Shown: piece after piece, positions 1 to 8,627 of the stretch
Numbering within the stretch: the first letter of the stretch is position 1
Layout: every line of letters begins with the position of its first letter
DNA from: Peptoniphilus genitalis
Lineage (GTDB): Bacteria; Bacillota; Clostridia; Tissierellales; Peptoniphilaceae
Assembly: GCF_023614525.1 (NCBI RefSeq)
Contig: NZ_CP097885.1
Location: 124,001 to 188,000, forward strand
Reading direction: 5' to 3'
Length of the DNA stretch: 64,000 nt
Translations under genes and position numbers: made by a program
Notes under the pieces: model-generated
Database searches by the model: none
What the model saw: only the letters and a program-made list of their open reading frames with translations
Told to the model about the DNA's origin: nothing

Positions 1-525
1 TAAGGCTTCCTTAGACTCCTTATCTACACCAGTCATGGGTTCATCAAGAATTAAAAATTCTGGGGTTGCCACTAGGGTCTTAGCAATTAAAATTCTTTGC
101 CTTTGTCCACCAGATAATTCTGTGTATAGTCTATCCCTGTATTGATTCATGCCAACTAAATTTAAGGCATTGGTTATTTTTTCTTTATGATAACTTTTTA
201 ATTTTCTAAACCCCTTATTTTTTGGATAAAGAGCAAGGGACAAGAGTTCCGAAACTGTAATTGGAAACTCAAGACTTGATGGGACAGAAAGTTGTGGTAC
301 ATAACCAATATTTTCTATTCCATTTTCTGTATAAAAAGAAACAGTGCCCTCCAGCGGCTTAAGTTGGTTTAAAATAAGTTTAACTAAAGTCGACTTTCCA
401 GCACCATTAGATCCTATAAGGGCGATATAGTCGCCCCTATAGACATCAAAGTTTATATCATCTAAAACTAAATCATCATTGTATTTAAATTTCAGATTTT
501 TAATTTCTAACAATTTTTCCTTCAC
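1..525 (-). CDS. znuC: Zinc/metal ABC transporter ATP-binding protein (partial, cut by window edge)
   Basis: This is the first 175 codons of an ABC-transporter ATPase that would energise uptake of a metal, most likely zinc, from the cytoplasmic face of the membrane. The translation shows the Walker A motif GSNGAGKST near residue 35, the signature LSGGQ, and a Walker B/D-loop segment LILDEPMTGVD. It starts with GTG at 525, sharing one base with the znuA stop codon (TAGTG), so the two are probably translationally coupled. The C-terminal part and any permease gene lie beyond base 1. Calling it zinc-specific rests on the His-rich znuA next door and the Zur-like regulator, and manganese remains possible. 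Confidence 0.85.
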   Translation of the reverse strand, partial: MKEKLLEIKNLKFKYNDDLVLDDINFDVYRGDYIALIGSNGAGKSTLVKLILNQLKPLEGTVSFYTENGIENIGYVPQLSVPSSLEFPITVSELLSLALYPKNKGFRKLKSYHKEKITNALNLVGMNQYRDRLYTELSGGQRQRILIAKTLVATPEFLILDEPMTGVDKESKEAL

Positions 526-1595
526 TATTTTAAAGCACCTACTAAATTTTCTAGATTTTCTTCCATGATGCTAAAATAATCTTCATTATTATCCACTTGT
601 TCTTGACTTAAACCTTCAATTGGTGAAAGAACCTTAACTTGGCAGCCAGTCTCACTTGCGATAATGTTTGAAACCTTTGGATCAATTAATTCTTCTGTAA
701 AAATAGTTGTAATATTATTTTCTTTGATATAAGAAATTATTTCTGCCATCTTCTTTGCATCTGGTTCAGTTTCTGCATTTACTCCCTTAACTCCAATTTG
801 AGTTAGGCCGTAGTCCTTGCAAAGATATCCATAAGCTTCGTGGCTTACAACAATTTCTTTCTTTGGAAGATTTTCTAGGCTTTCCTTATATTTTGCATCA
901 AGTTCATCTAACATTTTAGCATATTTTTTGTAATTTGACTCATAATAATCTGCATTGTCTTTATCAAGTTCCACTAAGGCATTTTTAATATTTTCCATTT
1001 CTATTTTTGCATTCTTTGGAGAAATCCATACATGTGGATCCATTGGTCCATGGTGATGTCCTTCGTGGTCATGATCTTCATGATCGTGATTGTTTTCTGT
1101 AGCTTCATGATTGTGATTATGATTTTCTTCAGCTTCATGATTATGATTATGGTTATGGTTTCCTTCTGCTTCGTGGTCATGATCTTCGTCTTCATGGTCA
1201 TGGCTATGAGTTGACTTAATAAGGTCAACACCTTCTGAAGCTTCAACAACTTTTAGGTCCTTATTTGATAGTGATCCAAGAACTTTATCAGTCCATGATT
1301 CAAGGCCTGCTCCATTGTAAATAAACATATCTGCATTTTCTAAATTTTTAATTGCATTAGAATCTGGTTCCCATCCATGAGGTTCAGTTCCTTGTGGCAT
1401 AACCATTTCAACATCTAACTTATCTCCAGCAATTTTTTTTGTAAAATCATAAATAGGATATACAGAAGCATAAACCTTTAGCTTGTTTTCTTTATTGCTA
1501 GCGTCACTAGAGTTTTTTGCTTCTCCTCCTTTAGAGCATCCTGATAATAAAATAATTCCTGCTAATAAAAATATAAATTTTTTGATATTTTTCAT
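525..1595 (-). CDS. znuA: Zinc-binding lipoprotein of metal ABC transporter (ZnuA/AdcA type)
   Basis: This is a cluster A-1 substrate-binding protein that captures zinc outside the cell for the adjacent ATPase. A lipoprotein signal ends at LLSGC (Cys20). Likely metal ligands are His73 (EPHGW), His188 (DPHVW), His252 (SHEAYGYL) and an acidic residue near 305. Between about residues 130 and 183 lies a long loop of H-D/N/E repeats with about 19 histidines, the hallmark of zinc rather than manganese binders. The RBS AGGAGG sits at 1602-1607 and the start is ATG at 1595. It is transcribed divergently from a Fur-family gene through a short shared region with an operator-like repeat. Confidence 0.92.
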   Translation of the reverse strand: MKNIKKFIFLLAGIILLSGCSKGGEAKNSSDASNKENKLKVYASVYPIYDFTKKIAGDKLDVEMVMPQGTEPHGWEPDSNAIKNLENADMFIYNGAGLESWTDKVLGSLSNKDLKVVEASEGVDLIKSTHSHDHEDEDHDHEAEGNHNHNHNHEAEENHNHNHEATENNHDHEDHDHEGHHHGPMDPHVWISPKNAKIEMENIKNALVELDKDNADYYESNYKKYAKMLDELDAKYKESLENLPKKEIVVSHEAYGYLCKDYGLTQIGVKGVNAETEPDAKKMAEIISYIKENNITTIFTEELIDPKVSNIIASETGCQVKVLSPIEGLSQEQVDNNEDYFSIMEENLENLVGALK

Positions 1596-1611
1596 TTTTT
1601 CCTCCTAAACA

Positions 1612-1635
1612 ATAATGATTTGCATTAGTATTATA
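1612..1635. promoter_or_regulatory. Probable Zur/Fur-type operator overlapping the znuA promoter
   Basis: TAATG-ATTTG-CATTA (1613-1627) is a perfect 5-bp inverted repeat with a 5-bp centre, in a wider imperfect dyad ATAAT...ATTAT. On the minus strand a -10 box TATAAT (1630-1635) abuts it and the znuA RBS follows, so a bound repressor would block znuA. The position between znuA and a Fur-family gene suggests the product of that gene is the ligand. Its exact specificity is inferred. Confidence 0.45.
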
Positions 1636-1716
1636 ACAGATATTTATTATAATAAAAGGATTTTTTTAAAATTAATTAAATTTTGTTATAATTATATTAT
1701 TAAAGGTGGTGAAATC

Positions 1717-2130
1717 ATGAAAATATTTGAAGATATTTTGAAAAAAAATAATTTGAAAGTTACTAAGGGTCGTCTCACCCTATTAGAAGAGTTAAATAAA
1801 TCTGAAGTTCCAATGAACACAGAAGAGATTTTTGCATCTGCTGACAAGAATACTATTCCTAGTCTAACTTCCCTCTATAGGATGTTAAATGAGCTATCGG
1901 ACAAAGGCATAATAAGAAAAAATTTATACTCTAATGGCCTTTTATATTATGAGTTTGCAGGATCTGAGCATAGACATTATATTGTTTGTTCTAAGTGTGG
2001 CAAGGTGTCTCCAATAAAAGAATGTCCTATATCAGAGTTTGAAAAAATTGCCGAAGAAGAAACTGGTTTTAAGGTAATTGGTCATCTTGTTGAGCTAAAG
2101 GGTGTCTGCCCAGAATGCCAAAAAAATTAG
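1717..2130 (+). CDS. zur: Fur-family metalloregulator, probably zinc uptake repressor
   Basis: This 137-residue Fur-family protein represses metal genes when loaded with its metal. An N-terminal winged helix (residues about 1-80) is followed by the regulatory segment HRHYIVCSKCGK and a C-terminal CPEC. The two CxxC pairs form the structural zinc site of the family. I chose ATG 1717 because it follows a good RBS (AAAGGTGGTG). An upstream in-frame extension has no RBS and would code for an unlikely AT-rich peptide. An extended -10 TGTTATAAT lies at 1684-1692. Zur is favoured over PerR/Fur because of the divergent znuA. Confidence 0.8.
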   Translation: MKIFEDILKKNNLKVTKGRLTLLEELNKSEVPMNTEEIFASADKNTIPSLTSLYRMLNELSDKGIIRKNLYSNGLLYYEFAGSEHRHYIVCSKCGKVSPIKECPISEFEKIAEEETGFKVIGHLVELKGVCPECQKN

Positions 2131-2257
2131 TTCCATCATGTGGAATGGACTTCGTATGGCAAAAATTTTCTTTACTTTTTTTAGTTTAGAGTTATAATTA
2201 TATTAGTGAAATAATATTTGAATTATTTTACTATCCTTTACTTATATTTTGAAAAAT

Positions 2258-2296
2258 AAAAGAGACTTACTGTACACCCCGCAGTAAGTCTCTTTT
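2258..2296. terminator. Bidirectional Rho-independent terminator
   Basis: There is a perfect 15-bp stem AAAAGAGACTTACTG / CAGTAAGTCTCTTTT around a 9-base loop. T-rich tracts on both sides allow it to end zur from the left and the leftward carrier gene from the right. Confidence 0.9.
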
Positions 2297-2303
2297 ATTT
2301 ATT

Positions 2304-3602
2304 TTATAATAATGTCGTTACAAATCCACCTAATACAATTAATGGTAATCCAAAGAATAGCATCTGTGGAATACAAGTATCCTTTATGTGCTCGTGTTGA
2401 CCATCAACTGAAAGACCAGATGTTGGTCCAAGTGTTGTATCTGATGCTGGTGATCCTGCATCACCACAAGCTGCTGCAATAGTAACAAGAAGGATAGTTG
2501 CTTTAAGCGAATAACCTAAACTCATAGCTATTGGAACATAAATTGCAGATATAATTGGAACTGTACCAAAGGAAGTTCCTATTCCAAGAGTAATCATAAG
2601 TCCCAATAAAATCATTACATAGGATGCTACAAGTTTTGATCCACCAAGTAGGTTTTGAGCGACTTGAACTAAATCATCAATTGCACCTGATTTTATTACT
2701 ACATTGGCATATCCTGCTGCAATTAACATAACAAAAGCAATGAAACCCATCATATTAATACCGCCATCAAGCATTTTTTGCATATCAGACCACTTTACTA
2801 CTCCTGTAACAACTACAAAGATAAGTCCAATTAAGGCTCCAAGTGGCAATGACTCTGTTAAGATTTGTACTACAACTGTTATAACTCCAGAAAGTAGAAC
2901 TAAAACGTGTTTCTTTTCTAATTTTTCTGGAACTTCGACAATTTCACCCTTTACATCTTTTGTTTCATATTCCCTGTCTCTCATAAAGAATAATAAACCA
3001 GCGCATAGACCTAAAAACATAATAGCTGCAACAATCCAGTTAGTTCCAGTTACATCTTTATCTGTTATATCAAGACCTGATCTTCCAAAGGAGTCAATTA
3101 TTAAACCATGGAAAATTGCACCGTATCCTAGAGGTAGGGCGATGTAAGGTGCCTTAAGTCCAAAACCAAAGGAAACGGAAAGCATTTTTCTGTTCATCTT
3201 CATCTTGTTAGTAAGTGAAAGAAGTGGCGGAATCAAAATTGGAATGAAAGCAATGTGAATTGGTATAACTGTTTCTGCCATTATAGCTATTACAATTATA
3301 ATGCCACAAAGTAAAATTTTATTATCCTTAACTAAGGATCCAATTTTCTTTGCCATTATGGCTGCTGCACCAGTTTCTTCCATACAATAAGCTAAAGAAC
3401 CTAGTAATATATAACTTAATGCTGTTTCAGCGTTACCTCCCATTCCACCTATTAGGGTGTTCATAGTCTCGACAATTCCCATACCTGAAATAAGACCAGC
3501 AGATATTGCTGAAATCATTAGAGCAAAAAATACAGGAATTTTTGCTAAACATAAGGCTGCCAAAATAATTACTGACAGCACAACTGCGTTTGTAAATATC
3601 AT
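2304..3602 (-). CDS. YuiF-like Na+/H+ antiporter-family (ion transporter superfamily) carrier
   Basis: This is a 432-residue integral membrane carrier with about eleven hydrophobic segments. It resembles Bacillus YuiF and the Pfam Na_H_antiporter/NhaC-like group. The conserved stretch VIPIHIAFIPILIPPLL (about residues 112-128) and the late segment CGDAGSPASDTTLGPTSGL are typical of that family. YuiF relatives are often annotated as amino-acid or sodium/proton carriers, so the substrate cannot be named here. It is a single gene between two terminators with its own RBS (AAAAGGAG). No membrane partner or regulator is next to it. Confidence 0.75.
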   Translation of the reverse strand: MIFTNAVVLSVIILAALCLAKIPVFFALMISAISAGLISGMGIVETMNTLIGGMGGNAETALSYILLGSLAYCMEETGAAAIMAKKIGSLVKDNKILLCGIIIVIAIMAETVIPIHIAFIPILIPPLLSLTNKMKMNRKMLSVSFGFGLKAPYIALPLGYGAIFHGLIIDSFGRSGLDITDKDVTGTNWIVAAIMFLGLCAGLLFFMRDREYETKDVKGEIVEVPEKLEKKHVLVLLSGVITVVVQILTESLPLGALIGLIFVVVTGVVKWSDMQKMLDGGINMMGFIAFVMLIAAGYANVVIKSGAIDDLVQVAQNLLGGSKLVASYVMILLGLMITLGIGTSFGTVPIISAIYVPIAMSLGYSLKATILLVTIAAACGDAGSPASDTTLGPTSGLSVDGQHEHIKDTCIPQMLFFGLPLIVLGGFVTTLL

Positions 3603-3663
3603 TTTTTTCTCCTTTTCTATTTAAGTATCATCTTACTATATTATATTTTAAGCTAAATTAGAC

Positions 3664-3702
3664 TTAAAAAAAAGACTTTTCTCTAAATTAGAAAAGTCTT
3701 TT
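3664..3702 (-). terminator. Terminator downstream of ftsH
   Basis: Stem AAAAGACTTTTCT (3670-3682) pairs with AGAAAAGTCTTTT (3690-3702) around a 7-base loop. On the minus strand a T tract follows. It ends leftward transcription from ftsH before the carrier gene promoter. Confidence 0.85.
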
Positions 3703-3770
3703 AGCTTTATTTGATATTAATTTCCTATAAAGTCATAATTTAAATTGTAGTTTAATTTATAATTAATTAT

Positions 3771-5675
3771 CTAATTTATTGAAGATTCCTCACTGGCTTC
3801 TTCTTTTGTTTCATTCTTATCTTCTTGAGGAAGTTTTTCCTCTTCTTCATATTTTTTTAGAATATCCATAAACTCTTCGCCAGTTATAGTTTCTTGACGA
3901 AGTAGGTATTCTGAAATAGCATGAAGAGCTCTTATATTTTCTCTTAAGATTTTTCTTGCTTCATCGTGGGCGTTATCAATAATTTTTTGAACAGCTGCAT
4001 CTATTTCATATTGAGTTTGTGGAGAACATTGAAGAGATGTATCTCCCCCAAGATAGGCATTAGTCATTGACTCAAGTGCTACGAAACCAAATTCATCTGT
4101 CATACCAAATCTTGTCACCATGGCCTTGGCAATTTTTGTTGCCTTTTCAATATCATTGGAAGCTCCACTTGTTCTTATATTAAAGATTAACTCCTCTGCT
4201 GATCTTCCCCCAGTTAGGGTTACAATGTTATTAATGGCATCTTCCTTAGTCATAAGGAATTTTTCCTCTTCATCGACTTGCATTGTGTAACCGAGAGCTC
4301 CTGAAGTCCTAGGAATAATTGTTATCTTGTGAACTGGCGCTGAATTCTTTTGCTTTGCAGCTACAAGAGCATGACCAACTTCGTGGTAGGCTATAATCCT
4401 CTTTTCACGAGGAGATATAACTGCATTTTTCTTTTCATAACCAGCTAGGACAACTTCAACAGATTCCTCAAGATCTCTTTCACTCATCTTGTCTCTGCCT
4501 TGTCGAACTGCACGAAGAGCTGCTTCATTTACCATGTTGGCAAGGTCTGCCCCACTTGCACCAGCAGTTGCTCTTCCAATTTTTTCATAATCAATGTTTT
4601 CTTCTTTTTTAATGTCTTTGACATGAACCTTTAAAATTTCAACCCTACCCTTTAAATCAGGTAATTCAACAGGGATTCTCCTGTCAAATCTTCCTGGTCT
4701 TAGTAGGGCTGGATCTAAGGAATCTGGCCTATTAGTTGCAGCTAAAATTACAACTCCAGCCTTTGCATCAAAGCCATCCATTTCTGAAAGAAGTTGATTT
4801 AGAGTTTGTTCTCTCTCATCGTTTCCAGAAAAACCTGAACCATCCCTCTTCTTTCCAATTGTATCAATTTCATCTATAAATATAATACAAGGAGCTTTCT
4901 CCACTGCTTGCTTAAATAAGTCTCTTACCTTAGCAGCACCAAGCCCAACAAACATTTCTACAAATGCAGAACCTGATATAGAGAAAAAAGGTACTTCTGC
5001 TTCACTGGCAACAGCCTTAGCTAGAAGAGTTTTACCAGTCCCTGGAGGTCCCACAAGTAGGGCTCCCTTTGGAAGTTTTGCACCAATTTCTGTGTACTTC
5101 TTTGGATTGTGCAAGAAGTCTACAAGTTCTGATAAAGCTTCTTTTGCTTCATCTTGTCCTGCAACATTATCAAACTTTATGCCATCAGTTGATTCAACAT
5201 AAATTTTTGCACCACTCTTACCAAAATTCATTGGGCCAACATCACCCATTTTTTTGAAAATAAATTTGGAAAGGATGAGCCAAAAAGCAATAATTATTGC
5301 AAAAGTTGCAACTGTCGAGATGATAAAGGATAAAACCGGATTCATCTCTGGCTTATAAACTTGGGCTGACTTTACATTTTTATTAACTAGTCTATCAACT
5401 AAATTAGGATCATACATCCTATTAGTTTCATATTTAATTTTCTTTCCATCTTTTTCAACTTCAAAGGCAATTGTTCTATCTCTTACCTCTGCCTTTTTTA
5501 CTTGATTCCCATTTACCATGTTTACAAAGGACACATAATCAATTTCTTTTATTTCTGAGTCCTTATTTAATCTTGGCAATAGTACTATGGCAACTGTGTA
5601 AAAAATTACAATTGCCAAGATTACGTAAATTATTGTAGGAATATATTTTTTAAAATCATTATTTTTATTTGACAA
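3771..5675 (-). CDS. ftsH: ATP-dependent zinc metalloprotease FtsH
   Basis: This is a membrane-anchored AAA+ protease that extracts and degrades membrane and short-lived proteins. TM1 (about residues 12-34) and TM2 (about 112-140) flank the FtsH extracellular domain. Walker A GPPGTGKT is at 209-216, Walker B IIFIDEID near 265, the arginine-finger region RPGRFDRR near 325, and the catalytic HEVGH at 431-435. The C-terminus is acidic and disordered. The start is a TTG preceded by AGAGGGGGA. Length 634 is normal. It lies after the recR terminator, so it probably has its own promoter in the 55-bp gap. In Bacillus ftsH is elsewhere, so this placement is lineage-specific. Confidence 0.97.
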   Translation of the reverse strand: MSNKNNDFKKYIPTIIYVILAIVIFYTVAIVLLPRLNKDSEIKEIDYVSFVNMVNGNQVKKAEVRDRTIAFEVEKDGKKIKYETNRMYDPNLVDRLVNKNVKSAQVYKPEMNPVLSFIISTVATFAIIIAFWLILSKFIFKKMGDVGPMNFGKSGAKIYVESTDGIKFDNVAGQDEAKEALSELVDFLHNPKKYTEIGAKLPKGALLVGPPGTGKTLLAKAVASEAEVPFFSISGSAFVEMFVGLGAAKVRDLFKQAVEKAPCIIFIDEIDTIGKKRDGSGFSGNDEREQTLNQLLSEMDGFDAKAGVVILAATNRPDSLDPALLRPGRFDRRIPVELPDLKGRVEILKVHVKDIKKEENIDYEKIGRATAGASGADLANMVNEAALRAVRQGRDKMSERDLEESVEVVLAGYEKKNAVISPREKRIIAYHEVGHALVAAKQKNSAPVHKITIIPRTSGALGYTMQVDEEEKFLMTKEDAINNIVTLTGGRSAEELIFNIRTSGASNDIEKATKIAKAMVTRFGMTDEFGFVALESMTNAYLGGDTSLQCSPQTQYEIDAAVQKIIDNAHDEARKILRENIRALHAISEYLLRQETITGEEFMDILKKYEEEEKLPQEDKNETKEEASEESSIN

Positions 5676-5703
5676 ATTTTTCCCCCTCTTAAAGGTGAAT
5701 AAA

Positions 5704-5729
5704 GAAAAAATTTGGGACCAAGTCCCAAA
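5704..5729 (-). terminator. Terminator after recR
   Basis: TTTGGGAC (5711-5718) and GTCCCAAA (5722-5729) form a stem with a 3-base loop. The minus-strand continuation is a T tract (complement of AAAAAA at 5705-5710). It separates the dnaX-ybaB-recR operon from ftsH. Confidence 0.85.
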
Positions 5730-5730
5730 A

Positions 5731-6333
5731 TTAATCTAGTCTTCTTCTGTTTTCCATTGCCGTTTGAATTGTTATCTCATCATAATACTCAAGGTCGCCA
5801 CCTACTGGAAGGCCATAGCCTATTCTTGAGACAATAATATCGTAATCTTCTAAGATATTTTTAATATACCTAGCTGTTGCATCTCCATCTACAGTTGGAT
5901 TAGTTGCAACTATTACTTCCTTTATGTCTCCTTCTTCAATCCTCTTGATTAATTCCTTTATAGTAACGTCTTCTGGAGTCTTGCCCTTTAAGGGTGAAAT
6001 AACTCCATGAAGCACATGATACTTGCCACGAAAACTTAGAGATCTTTCCATTGCATCAACATCTTTGGGACTCTCTACAACACAAATTATTGAATCATCC
6101 CTATTTTTGTTGGAGCAAATTTCGCAAGGATCGCTGTCGGCATAATTCATACAAATTGAACATTCAACAGTATTGTTCTTTGCAGAAATTAAGGCTTCTG
6201 CTAAGTCCCTAACTTCAGTTTCATCAAGTCCAATTATATAGTAGGCTAACCTTTGAGCAGTTTTAGAACCAATTCCCGGTAGACGATTTAATCTTTTGAT
6301 TAGGTCTTCAATAGGTCCTATTTCTTTAGTCAT
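5731..6333 (-). CDS. recR: Recombination mediator RecR
   Basis: RecR works with RecO (encoded at 25.8 kb) to load RecA on SSB-coated gaps. The 200-residue protein has a helix-hairpin-helix (LPGIGSKTAQRLA, about 19-31), a C4 zinc finger with Cys58, Cys61, Cys70 and Cys73, and a Toprim domain beginning at CVVESPKDV. Length is standard. Its ATG lies one base after the ybaB stop, so translation is probably coupled in the conserved dnaX-ybaB-recR operon. Confidence 0.97.
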   Translation of the reverse strand: MTKEIGPIEDLIKRLNRLPGIGSKTAQRLAYYIIGLDETEVRDLAEALISAKNNTVECSICMNYADSDPCEICSNKNRDDSIICVVESPKDVDAMERSLSFRGKYHVLHGVISPLKGKTPEDVTIKELIKRIEEGDIKEVIVATNPTVDGDATARYIKNILEDYDIIVSRIGYGLPVGGDLEYYDEITIQTAMENRRRLD

Positions 6334-6334
6334 A

Positions 6335-6676
6335 TTATAGCCCCGGTATGTTTAATCCGCCTGTGAATTTACCCATTTGAGAGCTCATCTTGCTATCAGC
6401 ATTTCTCAATGCTTCATTAACTGCAGCAACAATTAGGTCTTCAAGCATTTCAACATCGTCAGGATCTACTGCATCCTTATCTAGCTTAATAGAAATAAGT
6501 TCCTTATTACCATTTACAGTAGCAGAAACTGCTCCGCCACCTGCAGTGGCAGTAATTTCTTCATTTGCTAAATTTTCTTGCATTTCTTCCATTTGTTTTT
6601 GAAGCTTTTCAATTTGCTTCATCATATTATTTCTTCCGCCTCCACCAGGGAAGCCGTTAAATCCACCTCTAGCCAT
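6335..6676 (-). CDS. ybaB: YbaB/EbfC family nucleoid-associated protein
   Basis: This is a 113-residue DNA-binding protein of the YbaB/EbfC family, which forms dimers and binds DNA near replication genes. A glycine-rich N-terminus (about residues 3-15) is followed by a coiled coil (about 17-40) and the conserved core TAGGGAVSATVNGNKELISI. It sits 8 bases downstream of dnaX, as in most Firmicutes, with RBS AGGAGG. Confidence 0.95.
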   Translation of the reverse strand: MARGGFNGFPGGGGRNNMMKQIEKLQKQMEEMQENLANEEITATAGGGAVSATVNGNKELISIKLDKDAVDPDDVEMLEDLIVAAVNEALRNADSKMSSQMGKFTGGLNIPGL

Positions 6677-6684
6677 GTTTCCTC

Positions 6685-8418
6685 CTAAATATCTTCTATA
6701 TTATTTTTACCAAAAATTTCTTCTAGCCTATCTATGCCAGGCTTTTGTAATTTCATCCTGATATCAATATTTGTGCCATAAATATTGTTTAATAGTTCGG
6801 GCAAAATATTTTTATTATCAGGCATGATGCAGTAATCATAAAACAAGCTATCTTTTTCTTCAAATACTAATTCTAAAATATTATCATGAAGACTTTCTGG
6901 TTTAGCATGACCAACAAAGCCAGCAAAACCCTTAAAACCCCTTGAAACAAGTTCATTTATAATCTTGTCCCAATCAGCATTTATTCTATCAAGGCTTATC
7001 TCATTAATAGTTTTATCTTCCTTAATAATATTTTTAGCCTCATCATTTTCAATTATAGCAGATTGCTTTGAATTTTCAATTGTTGGCCTACTAGCTTCTT
7101 TTGTATTTTCACTTAGCTTACCTTCATTAGTCTTGCCTACATTTTTTGTGTTTTGGCTTACTTCTGCCTTATAAAAATCTTCTGGATTGTAGTAATTATC
7201 ATCAAAATTATCGTAACTATCTTCTACCTTATTTGCTGAATTATTTAATAGATTATTCGCAGGCTGATTAAGACCAACACTACCTAAATTATTTATTTTT
7301 TCTTCTAATGATTTAATTCTTCCCTCTAGATCATTCTTACTAGACCTATTGCAAATTTTAATTGCGTTCATTTCAAATACAACTCTCTTGTTATCTGCAT
7401 ATTTAATCTCAAGAGCCAATTCTTTTAAAATTTCTATAATATCTAAGAGGTCTTCCAGCTCTATGCTTCCAGCAAGATTTTGAAATTCCTTTAAATAAGT
7501 TGTGTAAACTATTTTTTTAGGGTCCCTCAAAGTTTTTACTAGCAAGATATCTCTAAAGTGACTTAATATTTGCGAGGAAAGTGTGTTAAAGTCCACGCCC
7601 TCCCTATAAATTTCATCAATAACATTAAGAGACTCACTCATATTTCTTCCAATCATTGCCTTTGAAAGGGAAAATAATAAGTCAGAAGATGATATGCCAA
7701 GAACCTCCATGGCATCTTCTAATTTAATATGGTCCTTGTTCTTAGTAAGAAGTTGGTCCAAAACTGATAAGGCATCTCTCATGGCACCATCAGCAGTCTT
7801 TGCTATCAAGGTAAAGACTTCTTCATCGCAAGACTTTCCCTCAAGCTCAGTTATTCTCTTTAAATTACTTTCAATGTCTTCTACAGAAATCCTTTTGAAA
7901 TTAAATTTTTGAGATCTTGATAAGATTGTGGCAGGAATTTTTTCAATTTCTGTTGTTGCCAATATAAAAATCAAATGTCTAGGTGGTTCTTCTAGTATCT
8001 TAAGGAGAGCATTAAAAGCACCTTTTGATAACATGTGAACCTCGTCAATAATGTAGACCTTATACTTTAGAGCTTGGGGAGGATATATTACCTTGTCCTT
8101 TAAGTCTCTAATATCATCTACACCATTGTTGCTGGCTGCATCCATTTCAACAACATCTAAGACAGATTCATTTAATATCCTCTTACAGTTTTCACATTCA
8201 TTACAAGGGTTACCATCTACTGGATGAAGACAGTTTACTGCACGTGATAAAATTTTTGCAGCAGATGTCTTCCCTGTTCCCCTTGTCCCTTGAAAAATAT
8301 ATGCGTGACTTATTTCATTGTTTTTAACTTGATTTTTTAGTGAAGCTACTACTGCTTCTTGGCCGTAGAGTTCATCAAAGGTCTTTGACCTATACTTTCT
8401 ATATAAAGCTTTATACAT
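6685..8418 (-). CDS. dnaX: DNA polymerase III subunits gamma/tau
   Basis: This is the clamp-loader ATPase that loads the beta clamp and, as tau, couples polymerases to the helicase. Walker A GTRGTGKT is at 44-51. A zinc-binding segment follows with cysteines in CLHPVDGNPCNECENC. Next come the Walker B/SRC region IDEVHMLS and ATILSRSQKF. Residues about 380-490 are low-complexity and Asn/Lys/Glu-rich, and a conserved tau-like C-terminus follows. Length 577 is normal for Firmicutes. It is first in the dnaX-ybaB-recR operon and starts at ATG 8418 after AAGGTGAGAG. Confidence 0.96.
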   Translation of the reverse strand: MYKALYRKYRSKTFDELYGQEAVVASLKNQVKNNEISHAYIFQGTRGTGKTSAAKILSRAVNCLHPVDGNPCNECENCKRILNESVLDVVEMDAASNNGVDDIRDLKDKVIYPPQALKYKVYIIDEVHMLSKGAFNALLKILEEPPRHLIFILATTEIEKIPATILSRSQKFNFKRISVEDIESNLKRITELEGKSCDEEVFTLIAKTADGAMRDALSVLDQLLTKNKDHIKLEDAMEVLGISSSDLLFSLSKAMIGRNMSESLNVIDEIYREGVDFNTLSSQILSHFRDILLVKTLRDPKKIVYTTYLKEFQNLAGSIELEDLLDIIEILKELALEIKYADNKRVVFEMNAIKICNRSSKNDLEGRIKSLEEKINNLGSVGLNQPANNLLNNSANKVEDSYDNFDDNYYNPEDFYKAEVSQNTKNVGKTNEGKLSENTKEASRPTIENSKQSAIIENDEAKNIIKEDKTINEISLDRINADWDKIINELVSRGFKGFAGFVGHAKPESLHDNILELVFEEKDSLFYDYCIMPDNKNILPELLNNIYGTNIDIRMKLQKPGIDRLEEIFGKNNIEDI

Positions 8419-8435
8419 TCTCTCACCTTGTAATA

Positions 8436-8463
8436 ATTATACATGAAAAACTTTTATATTGAA
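8436..8463 (-). promoter_or_regulatory. Putative sigma-A promoter of dnaX operon
   Basis: On the minus strand TTCAAT (complement of 8458-8463) and TATAAT (complement of 8436-8441) are 16 bp apart, just upstream of the dnaX RBS. The -35 is imperfect. Confidence 0.45.
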
Positions 8464-8545
8464 TTATTTTCTAACAATTAAAATGATTTCTTATATGTTT
8501 ATGATTAAGAACTTCAAAATCTCTTCCAAAAGATTTAACATCATC

Positions 8546-8575
8546 TTCACATAATTTTCACATGGCAAGTATAAG
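8546..8575 (+). promoter_or_regulatory. Possible promoter of the small lipoprotein gene
   Basis: TTCACA (8546-8551) and TATAAG (8570-8575) are separated by 18 bp, about 50 bp ahead of the RBS TAGGAGGA. Both boxes are imperfect. It is the best candidate in this gap. Confidence 0.35.
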
Positions 8576-8627
8576 ATATAGACAAATCAAAGAAACAGTA
8601 TGTTTCAATTTAGGAGGATTTATTAAA

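Noticed and set aside
1040-1210. Repetitive direct words resembling a short CRISPR-like array
   Set aside because: The repeats follow the codons of a His/Asp/Asn-rich loop in znuA, with no unique spacers.
2704-3147. Long open frame opposite the YuiF-like carrier gene
   Set aside because: It is the mirror of a membrane-protein coding strand, and has no RBS or family resemblance.
7505-7522. Run of seven A in dnaX as a programmed frameshift giving gamma
   Set aside because: A shift here (about codon 303) would cut the protein inside the AAA+/collar part. No stimulatory hairpin or RBS-like element was seen, and Firmicutes often make only tau.
8419-8627. SRP RNA (scRNA) gene next to dnaX, as in Bacillus
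   Set aside because: The gap is AT-rich and lacks the conserved GGTGCTGTT/AGCA tetraloop domain. Only promoters were found.
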